A stretch of DNA of 64,000 nucleotides. Origin: a virus. The position numbers and the translations under genes are program-made. Below are positions 8,001 to 15,110 of the stretch, piece after piece; position 1 is the stretch's first letter, and the number at the start of each line of letters is the position of its first letter. Location: IMG/VR virus record IMGVR_UViG_3300027336_000001, positions 62,001-126,000 of that record; one strand, 5' to 3'. The notes under the pieces were generated by a model that saw nothing but the letters and a program-made list of their open reading frames with translations, did not search any database and was not told the DNA's origin.

Positions 8001-10174
8001 TAAGCATTATGGTAAAAGACAATTTAGGATTAGCAACAGAATACACAACAATTATAGATACAGGAAATCAAGCACCTGTCATTTTAGATGTAGATATAAC
8101 ACGGAATACAAATCTAGTAACTGTCTTTGTAAATGCTACTGATATGGATAATGACAGTTTGCAATATGAATTTAATGCAGGTGATGGTAGTACATCTATG
8201 GTAAATAACACAGGCATTTTTGTTTATACATATTCATCCTATGGTAGTTTTAGTCCAAGTGTGCGAGTGATAGATAGTATAGGATCACAAGCTACAAAAA
8301 ATTTAGAAACTTTAAACTTTATGGAAAACTTGCCACCTGTGATAAATGCAGTAACAAGTCTTATTGGATATGCAGGTAAATGCTGGTTAGTAGTAGATGC
8401 TACTGATCCAAATGGTGATGAGTTATCTTATGAAGTGAGAGTACATGATCAAGTATTTACTAAACTAGATTTTGATTTGCCATATCAAACAGAACCTTAT
8501 CTTGCTTTAATCACAGTTAAAGATACAAGTGGTTTAAACACTACAATCTCAACACAAATTCAAATAGTGGATGCACCTACAATCTTAAACATTAATAAAC
8601 ATTTACTAGCAGGTGGTAGTTATTTAATAGTGGCTAATGCGAGTGATCCTGATACGAATGCTTTTAAGTATTATTGGAAAGTAAATGCAGATCAAGACTA
8701 TGAAGAAAGAACGAACTTAGAGATTTTTAATTTGGATGTGAATCAGCAACATACAATATATCTTAAAGTAAAAGATCTTTGGTCAAATGTAGAAACAGAA
8801 GTGTCTTTAAATATTGAGCCTACACCTGTACCTGTGATTTCAGATGTAGATGTTGAAATAGGTGTAGGTGGTGTAGTGAGTTTAAGAGTTATTAGTGATA
8901 CTTATTTTCAAAGCTATGAAGTAGATTGGAATGATGGTACTGTTAATTCTTATTTAGAACATAAATATGCTTGGAAAGAAACACCATATTTAATAAAGGT
9001 CAAAGGTTTCACATCTAATAAGCAATCTGAAGTATTTACAAAAGAAGTGCAGGTGGTCAATCATCCAACAGAAGTAAATGAAGTACAGGTATGGCAAGAT
9101 GATGGTATGATTTCTTTAAATGTTTTAGCAGATGATCCTGATGTGGATGATTTGTTATATACGATAGACTTTGAGATGGATGGCATACTTGAAAGAGAGA
9201 GAAGTTGGAATGGCAGTAAAACATATGAAGCACAGAGAGCAGGCTTATTACCTGTGAAGATTTTGATTTATGATGAGTGGTCAAATACAACAACAGAAGT
9301 TATTAAACAGATTGATGTGCAGTCATGGTTATTAACAGTAGATAATGTGCAAAGTGAAGAAGGCAGGTGTGTGATTTTAAGTGCAGAAGAATTAGACAAT
9401 CCGAAAGTGAATTTAGAAAATTGTAATCTTGAATCGGATCTGACAAGTGATTATTTATGGTTATTAGAAAACGAGGCAAATAAGCAAGGTGAAGAAGTGT
9501 CTTATTTATTTGAAGATGATGGTATCTACACAATAAAGATGATTTCACCTTATGGATATTACAATAAGATTAGAGTTCATGTATCAAATGTAGCACCTGT
9601 GTTTATAAGTGTACCTGATATGATAGCATATGCAGGCAGGACATATAAATATGATATACGAGTAAAAGATCAAGGAGCATTTGATTTAATAGAGATGAAG
9701 TTAGGTGCAGGATCGCCAACAGAAATGACAGTAGAGCAAATAGATGATAATTTATTTAGATTAGAGTGGCAAGTGCCTAGTAATTTAGCAGGAACAGAAG
9801 CAAGTGTAAATTTAATAGCATTAGATTATCAAGGTGCAGATGATCATTATATGTATGATGGTGGACGAACAGAACAGTCATTTAGGATAAGAGTATTAAA
9901 TGGCAATAATTTAGTGAATGCAGGTGATATGAATGTAAGCGATATGTCAGTGAGTGATATGGCAGTAAATAAGCAAATAGATATAGATCAGATGATAAGA
10001 GATATGAGATTGGTGGATTATGATTTAGTGCCTGTGATGTATGAAGATAAAGGGAATACGAAAAAGACAAAGTTTCAAGGTGGCAGTTGTCAAAATGTAG
10101 ATCAAGCGACTAATTTGATAATGATGTTAGGTATTTTAGTTTTATTTACAAGGATGTACTTTAGGAAAAATTAG
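5069..10174 (+). CDS. giant secreted, repeat-rich surface protein with MYXO-CTERM-like tail
   Basis: This 1701-residue protein begins with a clear signal peptide (MNKTFFLFLLIPYVAFA, cleavage after AFA). I place the start at 5069, where AAAGG lies 11 bases upstream, rather than at the in-frame TTG at 5039. Residues of about 150-520 form a Trp- and Cys-containing domain with stretches such as DGAWFYT and DDASTNGWAPEAIRIL, loosely like alpha/alpha-toroid repeats. From about 690 to 1640 there is a string of Ig/PKD-like beta domains. Several begin with a P-P/A-V-I signature, near 747, 831, 999, 1086, 1250 and 1507. Near the end is an Asp-Met-rich run (VSDM three times), then GGSCQ at 1671-1675, a hydrophobic segment and a basic tail RMYFRKN. 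Signal peptide plus Gly-Cys, membrane segment and basic end is the layout of MYXO-CTERM surface sorting tags. It is probably exported and anchored on the host surface. Whether it acts in exclusion, adhesion or lysis is unknown. Confidence 0.88.
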   Translation: MNKTFFLFLLIPYVAFAQLKVSTIPYVQSNPDIPHIAVNGLPTHLQAIAEGCNSYSYRWDVNGDGDFNDASETSTSIAGNSFFAPLHLAYQYPNALGNTYIYPKVEVTCGSEIATATMPVLIHVDRICDNYYNDPLNANCTANDGNLNLTRQIYSSRAVDIALWYLFRQAIHKGNDSLGHNEHLCYVAGNQTLYSTGMALNVFLRRGHGFGLNRDNDPYYRHFTQCGLHSILSTMQLKNIGFTDTDTLGNAGKGMEFVATNNLSAWFWSSYESTAWSEPLANFGNSSYISPVGRQGIFGNDLKNIGQDIIDGLLQCTTSDGAWFYTCSNMAGVTDDASTNGWAPEAIRILKRKFNNVDYESFKTKQRDWLSLYCPNGICYYDGNGNGKLAGNTLVGYGWTENEDLNTNAQVNASINAIQSWYVTDNSHWGLYYIYASTKGLRSFSPEITYLPNGTHWSNEYTDFFLTGKNATKNSNGASKQQANATWTWTGNWLWAGSFSTNEKTSVITQIIQSWLEVQPYAKATPQLISPNTPVTFDHSWSYALDPEVSIVQFKWNVVDDLLTEDLNANGKIDSNEIVWDFTTNDLNEKFTYTYTNDVSWGQTIKQKVILRTIDNLNRIVDDENAVSISISKYNHAPIAIAQTFTGYTGQTITLNANLSYDADSNQDPYPNHPKDFISSVEFDSNLDGVFTTSESSYLVPNNLSKISIPFKICDDGQWTDACLDGVEKTDCSLCSFGSVIVNILPNTQPPVIVEDVLNNLINLNQSFDPESLSVSYQVEVLSGQGSLNEISTGIYEYIPIGDGFRVDTIKITATDAGGLVSTKNIYIEVPNLPPVIQEISVEHRNLNPIISSVQIEKQGNGFYEIQVYAQPNPLIEVRALATITDYDPFITATFNDNIVIDTPPYITPYILSTGTGIFTLNAFDGSDASETVSKPYSFEKASSLIYTIDINDSAYLEVVNSSLNTYTFKASSDTTPVSIMVKDNLGLATEYTTIIDTGNQAPVILDVDITRNTNLVTVFVNATDMDNDSLQYEFNAGDGSTSMVNNTGIFVYTYSSYGSFSPSVRVIDSIGSQATKNLETLNFMENLPPVINAVTSLIGYAGKCWLVVDATDPNGDELSYEVRVHDQVFTKLDFDLPYQTEPYLALITVKDTSGLNTTISTQIQIVDAPTILNINKHLLAGGSYLIVANASDPDTNAFKYYWKVNADQDYEERTNLEIFNLDVNQQHTIYLKVKDLWSNVETEVSLNIEPTPVPVISDVDVEIGVGGVVSLRVISDTYFQSYEVDWNDGTVNSYLEHKYAWKETPYLIKVKGFTSNKQSEVFTKEVQVVNHPTEVNEVQVWQDDGMISLNVLADDPDVDDLLYTIDFEMDGILERERSWNGSKTYEAQRAGLLPVKILIYDEWSNTTTEVIKQIDVQSWLLTVDNVQSEEGRCVILSAEELDNPKVNLENCNLESDLTSDYLWLLENEANKQGEEVSYLFEDDGIYTIKMISPYGYYNKIRVHVSNVAPVFISVPDMIAYAGRTYKYDIRVKDQGAFDLIEMKLGAGSPTEMTVEQIDDNLFRLEWQVPSNLAGTEASVNLIALDYQGADDHYMYDGGRTEQSFRIRVLNGNNLVNAGDMNVSDMSVSDMAVNKQIDIDQMIRDMRLVDYDLVPVMYEDKGNTKKTKFQGGSCQNVDQATNLIMMLGILVLFTRMYFRKN

Positions 10175-10423
10175 TTATTGGTTGTAATCAGGGATTGCAA
10201 CACCATTAAATTTTGAATATGTTTTAAGAGTGTCAATCAAAAAGTTAAGTTCAAGATCATTTTCATCTGTAGTAAGACATTCAAGGACTGCATCCATATC
10301 TTCTTTTTCAAGGATATATCTTAAAGAATATTTGCCAAGAGATAAATCTGCAACAAGACCTGAAAGTCTAGGTGTGTTATAGATGACAGTTCTAGTGTTT
10401 TCAGTAATAAAATGTAAATCCAT
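10175..10423 (-). CDS. small unknown protein, end of small-protein operon
   Basis: This 82-residue, mildly acidic protein has no motif I recognise. A strong AAAAGGAT binding site precedes the start at 10423. It is the last gene of the minus-strand run 12574-10175. It lies five bases downstream of the gene at 10429-10764 and shares that gene's promoter at 10804-10832. Its stop abuts, without a gap, the stop of the convergent giant surface gene. Confidence 0.7.
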   Translation of the reverse strand: MDLHFITENTRTVIYNTPRLSGLVADLSLGKYSLRYILEKEDMDAVLECLTTDENDLELNFLIDTLKTYSKFNGVAIPDYNQ

Positions 10424-10428
10424 TTTTA

Positions 10429-10764
10429 TTAAATCCTTTTATTGAGTTCATTTTGAAAGAGTTGGATAAAGTGTTCAATGGTAGAATTTCCATCTAAAGA
10501 GAAGTATTCATATTGAATGACTTCTTGGTTTCCCTTAATGATTTTAAAGAGAATGAAATCTTCTCCATATTCATCACAGAGTAGGATTTCAATGCCAATC
10601 TTTTGAGTACCTGTCATTCTAAAAATGAGATAGGTTTTGTCATGAGTATTTGCACCACTAAGGTACTTGATTTCTTGAATGTCAGTGTTTTTGTTAAATG
10701 CTGTATCTAAGACAACATTTATTTTGCATTCAAGAATTTGCTTTTGGGAAATGATTTTATCCAT
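10429..10764 (-). CDS. small acidic protein, C-terminal helix shared with the 12188 gene
   Basis: This is a 111-residue acidic protein of unknown function. Its C-terminal end (HFIQLFQNELNKRI) matches that of the gene at 12188-12574 (DFADHFKNELNKFI), with NELNK identical and the same spacing of hydrophobic residues. The two may be paralogues. The conserved promoter at 10804-10832 sits just upstream, giving a predicted transcript start about 30 bases before the ATG. AAAGGA lies about 12 bases from the start, a little further than usual. Confidence 0.72.
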   Translation of the reverse strand: MDKIISQKQILECKINVVLDTAFNKNTDIQEIKYLSGANTHDKTYLIFRMTGTQKIGIEILLCDEYGEDFILFKIIKGNQEVIQYEYFSLDGNSTIEHFIQLFQNELNKRI

Positions 10765-10803
10765 AATGGATTTTATCCTTTGGTTGTTGTTTGGATGATA
10801 TGT

Positions 10804-10832
10804 AAAACACTAAAGATAAGTTTTTATTGCAA
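10804..10832 (-). promoter_or_regulatory. conserved promoter, copy 1 (TTGCAA-17-TGTTTT)
   Basis: On the minus strand a TTGCAA -35 box (10832-10827) is followed by exactly 17 bases and TGTTTT (10809-10804). The flanks GAAC before the -35 box, TTAT in the spacer and AG before the -10 box match the four other copies at 12615-12643, 51613-51641, 56087-56115 and 58407-58435. It would drive the genes at 10429-10764 and 10175-10423. Confidence 0.75.
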
Positions 10833-10845
10833 GTTCAGAAAAAAA

Positions 10846-11328
10846 TTAATACCAAGCACTAAGACAGATGTTTTCAACAGTAGAGTAATATTCAAACATA
10901 CGGATAAAATCAATTGCTTCATCCATAGTGTATTCATCAAAAAAACCATAATGGTCTACAACAGTTTGTTTACCTGCTTTAATAAATTCTTCCCAATGCT
11001 GTTCAGCATCTTCACTTAGGAACTTATCAAGGTATGTACTCATTTGGCTATAGGCATCTTCAATTTCAGATTTAAAATGAAAGTTATATAACCAGCTATT
11101 TTCTTTTAGCATGGCATCACACATAGATAGGTAATATTTACCTCTAAATGATCCATTGCCATCACTTGTAAATAAACCACCTACAAGACTAATAGGATGT
11201 TTGCCATGATAGTAAACATTTTCAAAATCAACATTTTCAGGTGATTCTTGAGTTTGTGGTGCTTTAGAAAATACTGCAAGATTTTCTTCAGTTTGTTTAG
11301 GAATGAGCCAAAAGTTATCTAAACCCAT
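10846..11328 (-). CDS. unknown 160-residue acidic protein
   Basis: This soluble-looking, aromatic-rich acidic protein begins MGLDNFW, a start I associate with uncharacterised phage proteins but cannot assign. Residues of about 50-75 contain Gly-rich turns (GGLFTSDGNGSFRG), and the second half is predominantly helical. The start at 11328 follows an AAAGGAAAA binding site. It lies in the small-protein operon 15 bases after the gene at 11344-11967. The next downstream gene has its own promoter. Confidence 0.7.
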   Translation of the reverse strand: MGLDNFWLIPKQTEENLAVFSKAPQTQESPENVDFENVYYHGKHPISLVGGLFTSDGNGSFRGKYYLSMCDAMLKENSWLYNFHFKSEIEDAYSQMSTYLDKFLSEDAEQHWEEFIKAGKQTVVDHYGFFDEYTMDEAIDFIRMFEYYSTVENICLSAWY

Positions 11329-11343
11329 AAAAGTTTTCCTTTC

Positions 11344-11967
11344 TTAATTTCTAGTTCTTTCAAATTTTCTAGCTTCAAAAATAAGATATGTAGCCAAGTC
11401 ATAATCTAAAAAGATTTTCTTAACAAGTTCTGCAATCTCTTCTTTAGGTGGCATTAAAATTTCATCTTCACTTTCAGTTTTGATTTCACTTTCTAAAGCA
11501 TCTAAGAAAGCGAACATCTCTTTGCCTGCTTCAGTAAGTGGCTTTGTTAAATCATCATCTTCCACAGAAATACAATAATCTTTTTCAAGTTTCTCAATTA
11601 AAGCATCAAGACTTTGACGATAATCACTTAAAGGAAATGAATTGATAGTGGTTTCATCCAGCATAGTGCCAACAGAATTTAAAGCATCTGTGATTTTCAG
11701 AATACTTTCATTTTGTTTTAGTTTTTCTTCAATGTCTTTTTTTCTAAGTTCAACAAGTGATTTTAAACTTTCATAGTCATTAGTCATTCTTGATCTTAAA
11801 TAAGAGATACCATAAGAGAATGTTAGTTTGCCTGATCCTTCAAAAGTCTTTAAGAAAACTTCAATATCCTTTTCAGTAATAAGGCTAATGCTATCATCAT
11901 TGTGATATGTGATTTCATCAGCAATCGCTTGTAAATCGGTAGTGAATTTAAGGTTGTACTTTTCCAT
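11344..11967 (-). CDS. unknown acidic helical protein
   Basis: This 207-residue protein is rich in Glu, Lys and Leu and looks mostly helical, with a possible coiled coil around residues 65-90. No enzymatic motif, membrane segment or zinc cluster is visible. It starts four bases after the stop of the gene at 11971-12168, so the two are probably translationally coupled. It belongs to the operon driven from the conserved promoter at 12615-12643. Its function is unknown. Confidence 0.7.
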   Translation of the reverse strand: MEKYNLKFTTDLQAIADEITYHNDDSISLITEKDIEVFLKTFEGSGKLTFSYGISYLRSRMTNDYESLKSLVELRKKDIEEKLKQNESILKITDALNSVGTMLDETTINSFPLSDYRQSLDALIEKLEKDYCISVEDDDLTKPLTEAGKEMFAFLDALESEIKTESEDEILMPPKEEIAELVKKIFLDYDLATYLIFEARKFERTRN

Positions 11968-11970
11968 TTT

Positions 11971-12168
11971 TTAATCTTTAAGTTTAAGAGTGAGAGTAAG
12001 ATCACCTGCATCTGTTGTGATTTGGATTTCACCGAAGTGTTTTAAAAGGTGTATTGCATCAAGCATTTCTTCATTATCTTGATTTTTTTCAACAAAAGAA
12101 ACTAATGTTTCTTCGCTGATTAAAATGTCTTTATCGAACATTTGAATAATGGTGTTTTGACTAAGCAT
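11971..12168 (-). CDS. small acidic protein of unknown function
   Basis: This is a 65-residue acidic protein, probably two helices followed by a strand pair ending TLTLKLKD. The start at 12168 has an AAAGGACA binding site. It lies 19 bases downstream of the gene at 12188-12574 and four bases upstream of the gene at 11344-11967. It is small enough to be an inhibitor or adaptor of a host protein, but nothing in the sequence shows this. Confidence 0.65.
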   Translation of the reverse strand: MLSQNTIIQMFDKDILISEETLVSFVEKNQDNEEMLDAIHLLKHFGEIQITTDAGDLTLTLKLKD

Positions 12169-12187
12169 CTTTTGCTATGTCCTTTCT

Positions 12188-12574
12188 TTATCTCAAGTTC
12201 ATTTGTATAAACTTGTTAAGTTCATTTTTGAAGTGATCTGCAAAATCAGAAATTGTGGTAAGTGGAAATTCAGAAAATTCCATATCAGTTGAAAGGTCTT
12301 TAATAAATCCATATAGGATATATGTTTCATCATCATCTGTACACAATTGAGTTTCACATCTGAATGTTGTTTGAAGGTCAAACTTCCTATTGCCAATAAG
12401 GTAAGACTTGTGTAAATCTTCAACAAATTCTGAATTTTCATATCCATTGCTGAGATGTAAAATATTAGAAATATCATTATTTGTTTCTAAACAAGTCATC
12501 AAGATTTCACCAATCATGCAATCAAGTTCTGTTTTCATGTTTACTGTGCTTTCGTTTGAGAGTTGGTTAAGCAT
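12188..12574 (-). CDS. small acidic protein, first gene of the small-protein operon
   Basis: This 128-residue acidic protein of unknown function has three Cys in the N-terminal half and two near the middle. I choose the ATG at 12574 (MLNQLSNES) because GAAAGGACA lies upstream and the predicted transcript start from the promoter at 12615-12643 falls about 34 bases ahead. An upstream in-frame ATG at 12649 would lie before the promoter. The C-terminal NELNK helix matches the gene at 10429-10764. It is the first of six small genes read toward 10175. Confidence 0.72.
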   Translation of the reverse strand: MLNQLSNESTVNMKTELDCMIGEILMTCLETNNDISNILHLSNGYENSEFVEDLHKSYLIGNRKFDLQTTFRCETQLCTDDDETYILYGFIKDLSTDMEFSEFPLTTISDFADHFKNELNKFIQMNLR

Positions 12575-12614
12575 TTTGCTTTGTCCTTTCTGTGTTATCT
12601 GTTCTGATGTAGAT

Positions 12615-12643
12615 ATAACACTTAGGAATAAGAATAATTGCAA
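12615..12643 (-). promoter_or_regulatory. conserved promoter, copy 2 (TTGCAA-17-TGTTAT)
   Basis: The minus strand reads GAAC-TTGCAA (12643-12638), a 17-base spacer, then TGTTAT (12620-12615). It matches the other four copies, including the AG just before the -10 box. It heads the small-protein operon and is back to back with the promoter of the GMP reductase-like gene. Confidence 0.75.
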
Positions 12644-12687
12644 GTTCACTTAAAAATATTTTTATTTTGTCTTATCTGTTTTCAATG

Positions 12688-12693
12688 TATAAT
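12688..12693 (+). promoter_or_regulatory. TATAAT -10 box of the GMP reductase-like gene
   Basis: TATAAT with a preceding TG (TGTATAAT) lies 29 bases before the ATG at 12722. A loose TTGTCT lies about 15 bases upstream. It is divergent from the conserved promoter at 12615-12643. Confidence 0.5.
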
Positions 12694-12721
12694 TTCTTTG
12701 TTTAAAAAGGAGTATCTACAA

Positions 12722-13705
12722 ATGCTATTAAAGACTTTCAATGACTATCTCATTTCACCTCAATATTCTAGTATCGCATCAAGAGATGAAATTGATTTAA
12801 GTTCATCTCTTGGTAATCAGAAATATGCTTTACCTATTATCTCATCACCAATGACTACTGTCACAGAAACAGAGATGGCAATCGCAATGCAATCTAAAGG
12901 TGGTCTTGGTATCATTCATAGATATAATAGTATTGTTGATCGTACTCATCTTTCTTTTAATGCTAATAAAGCCTGTGTTGCTTTTGGCTGTAATGAACTA
13001 GACAGTATAGACAAGTTTATTAATGCAGGCATCACAACCTTTTGTTTAGATGTTGCACATGGTCATACTAAAATCGTAGGTGATACATTAAAAGAATTGA
13101 AAGCAAGACATAAAGACATTTATGTAATAGCTGGCAATGTAGCTACACAAGATGGATATGAGTTTTTAATAGATCATGGTGCAGATGCAGTTCGTGTAGG
13201 TATAGGTGGTGGTTCTATTTGTACTACTCGTATTCAAACAGGACATGGTATTCCTACATTAGCTAGTGTTTTTGATTGTGCTAAATCTACATATGAAAAA
13301 CCTATTATTGCAGATGGTGGAATTAAGACAACAGGTGATATGGTAAAGTGTTTGGCAGGTGGTGCAGATTTTGTCATGTTAGGTTCATATTTAGCAGGTA
13401 CAGATGAAGCCCCGGGTAGAGTACATACAGATGAACAAGGTAATAAATATAAGAAGTATGTAGGTATGGCAAGTAAAGAAGCACAATCTCAATGGCGAGG
13501 AAATGTAAGATCAGTAGAAGGTGTAAGTCATCAAGTGAATTACAAAGGATCAGTGTTAGATATATTAGATGAGATAGCAATTAATATTAAGAGTGGATTA
13601 AGCTATAGTGGAGCAAGGAATATTAGAGAATTGCAATTAACAGCAAAGTGGGTAGAGATTAGTAATCAAGCATATGCAGAAAGTCAAGCACACATCTTTA
13701 ATTAG
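12722..13705 (+). CDS. guaC: IMP dehydrogenase/GMP reductase family enzyme, GMP reductase-like
   Basis: This 327-residue TIM-barrel enzyme of purine metabolism has the loop GGGSICTTR with catalytic Cys near 167, the phosphate-binding IIADGGIKTTGD, and GSYLAGTDEAPGR. There are no CBS domains. Several features favour GMP reductase (GMP to IMP plus ammonia, with NADPH) over IMP dehydrogenase. It is short, it has the RSVEG segment where GMP reductases carry RASEG, it has YSGA near the end, and the Arg-Tyr pair of the IMP dehydrogenase flap is not seen. The C-terminal AESQAH recalls IMP dehydrogenase, so the direction is not settled. The start follows AAAAAGGAG at ideal spacing. Channelling G nucleotides toward A would suit an AT-rich phage. 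It overlaps the convergent gene by eight bases. Confidence 0.85.
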   Translation: MLLKTFNDYLISPQYSSIASRDEIDLSSSLGNQKYALPIISSPMTTVTETEMAIAMQSKGGLGIIHRYNSIVDRTHLSFNANKACVAFGCNELDSIDKFINAGITTFCLDVAHGHTKIVGDTLKELKARHKDIYVIAGNVATQDGYEFLIDHGADAVRVGIGGGSICTTRIQTGHGIPTLASVFDCAKSTYEKPIIADGGIKTTGDMVKCLAGGADFVMLGSYLAGTDEAPGRVHTDEQGNKYKKYVGMASKEAQSQWRGNVRSVEGVSHQVNYKGSVLDILDEIAINIKSGLSYSGARNIRELQLTAKWVEISNQAYAESQAHIFN

Positions 13706-14117
13706 GATTAGAAGGATAACAAACAAAGCTGGTGACAACAGTAGCAACAGTAGCTAAACCTGATACACCTAATTGTAGGTAGTTTCCATTTTTACAGTGT
13801 TTAAAATCTACTTCACATTCTTTCTTTTCGATAGCAATTTGGTTATTGACTTGGATAAGTCTTAAAATTTCAGCATCTTTTTCTCTAAGCAGGTTATCTT
13901 TTTCAACGAGTAGTTTTTCTAATTTCTTAACATTATCATTTAAGAAAGGTAATATGGCAAGGCTACTGAGATCTACTTTGGCAGATTCTTTAATGGTTTC
14001 AGCAGTTTTAGCAAGTTGGTTTTCATGTTGAAAAATCAAAGGTGATAAAAGGTAGTCTTTATCTTCTTGAGCAAAAGTATATAAGGGAAAGAATAAAAAG
14101 CAGGCAAGGTATTTCAT
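13698..14117 (-). CDS. exported protein with coiled coil and C-terminal membrane segment, possible spanin-like protein
   Basis: This 139-residue protein starts at 14117 (MKYLACFLFFPLYTFAQ), a clear signal peptide. A charged heptad-rich region of about residues 55-100 (KLEKLLVEKDNLLREKDAEI) should form a coiled coil. A hydrophobic segment near residues 113-130 ends in YPSNPN. A periplasmic coiled coil between two membrane-associated ends is the layout of spanins, which disrupt the outer membrane at lysis, but no lipobox is visible and no lysis genes adjoin. An ATG farther upstream at 14150 has no binding site and would put charged residues before the signal peptide. It is divergent from the methyltransferase gene. 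Confidence 0.7.
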   Translation of the reverse strand: MKYLACFLFFPLYTFAQEDKDYLLSPLIFQHENQLAKTAETIKESAKVDLSSLAILPFLNDNVKKLEKLLVEKDNLLREKDAEILRLIQVNNQIAIEKKECEVDFKHCKNGNYLQLGVSGLATVATVVTSFVCYPSNPN

Positions 14118-14137
14118 AGGGTATCTTTCTTTAGTTT

Positions 14138-14147
14138 GTATAATATA
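14138..14147. promoter_or_regulatory. GTATAATATA -10 element between divergent genes
   Basis: GTATAATATA lies in the 44-base gap between the exported protein (start 14117, minus) and the methyltransferase (14162, plus). Read on either strand it contains a near-consensus -10 box. The same ten bases occur at 15961-15970 and, inverted, at 45606-45615, each in a promoter position. Confidence 0.5.
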
Positions 14148-14161
14148 CATAAACTTATTAT

Positions 14162-15109
14162 ATGTATCAGAAATTGTTAATGAAATCTTATTTTGAAATA
14201 TCTAATAGTTTTGAAGAGGACAGTTCAATTGTAATTGCTACAAAAGACAGTTTAGAAGAGATTAAGAATTTGCCTAATGAGAAATTCAAACTTATTTTGA
14301 CATCACCACCTTATAATATAGGTAAGTCATATGAAACTCAAACCAAACTAGATGTCTATTTAGAATGGCAAGAAAATATACTTGTAGAATTAGTTAGAAT
14401 ACTACATTCAAATGGCAGTTTAGTATTACAGGTAGGCACTTTTGTAAATAATGGTGAAATGTTTCCTTTAGATTTTTATTTTTATCCTATTTGTAAGAAG
14501 CTAGGTTTACAGCTTAGAAATCGTATAGTATGGCATTTTGAGCATGGCTTACATAGCACAAAAAAGCTATCAGGTAGGTATGAAGTTTTATTATGGTTTA
14601 CAAAAACTAAAGACTATACTTTCAATCTTGACTCTATTAGAGTACCTTCTTTATATCCAGATAAAAAACATTTTAAAGGACCGAAAAAAGGACAACTTAG
14701 TGGAAATCCTTTAGGTAAAAATCCATCTGATTTTTGGGAAATAATAGAAAACGAATTTGAAAAAGGTATATTTGATGTACCTAATGTGAAAAATGCACAT
14801 CCTGAAAAAACAGAGCATCCTTGTCAATTTCCTGTAGAAATTGCAGAAAGGTGTGTTTTGGCATTTACAGATGAAGATGATTGGATACTTGATCCTTTTG
14901 GTGGAGTAGGCTCAACTTTGATTGCATCCATTAAAAATAATCGTAAAGCTATGAGTATAGATAGAGATGAAAAGTATTCTAATATTGCCACACAAAGAGT
15001 ATGTGATTTTTTTAATGGAAATTTAAAATTAAGAAAAATTGGAACACCCATTTCTAAACCTAAAAAGCCAATAGCTACACCAAATCAAGGATTGCATTCT
15101 CTTTTTTAA
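14162..15109 (+). CDS. DNA methyltransferase, beta-class amino-methyltransferase (N4-cytosine or N6-adenine)
   Basis: This 315-residue enzyme would transfer a methyl group from S-adenosylmethionine to an exocyclic amine in DNA. The catalytic motif TSPPYN is near residues 47-52. The cofactor motif DPFGGVGST is near 244-252, after HPCQFPVEIAER. The order catalytic motif first, cofactor motif second defines the beta class. TSPPYN is most typical of N4-cytosine enzymes, though N6-adenine is not excluded. No restriction nuclease gene adjoins, so this is a solitary enzyme, probably for protection against host restriction. The start is uncertain: the ATG at 14162 has no binding site and lies very close to the -10 element, and the ATG at 14180 is an alternative. 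The target site cannot be read from the sequence. Confidence 0.9.
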   Translation: MYQKLLMKSYFEISNSFEEDSSIVIATKDSLEEIKNLPNEKFKLILTSPPYNIGKSYETQTKLDVYLEWQENILVELVRILHSNGSLVLQVGTFVNNGEMFPLDFYFYPICKKLGLQLRNRIVWHFEHGLHSTKKLSGRYEVLLWFTKTKDYTFNLDSIRVPSLYPDKKHFKGPKKGQLSGNPLGKNPSDFWEIIENEFEKGIFDVPNVKNAHPEKTEHPCQFPVEIAERCVLAFTDEDDWILDPFGGVGSTLIASIKNNRKAMSIDRDEKYSNIATQRVCDFFNGNLKLRKIGTPISKPKKPIATPNQGLHSLF

Positions 15110-15110
15110 G

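Noticed and set aside
9057-10070. Several minus-strand frames rich in Leu, His and Ser
   Set aside because: They are antisense to the giant gene and share the composition expected from the complement of its codons. None has a binding site.
5069-10174. Giant protein as an ordinary tail fibre
   Set aside because: A clear N-terminal signal peptide and a C-terminal membrane tail with basic end argue for export and anchoring, which virion fibres do not need.
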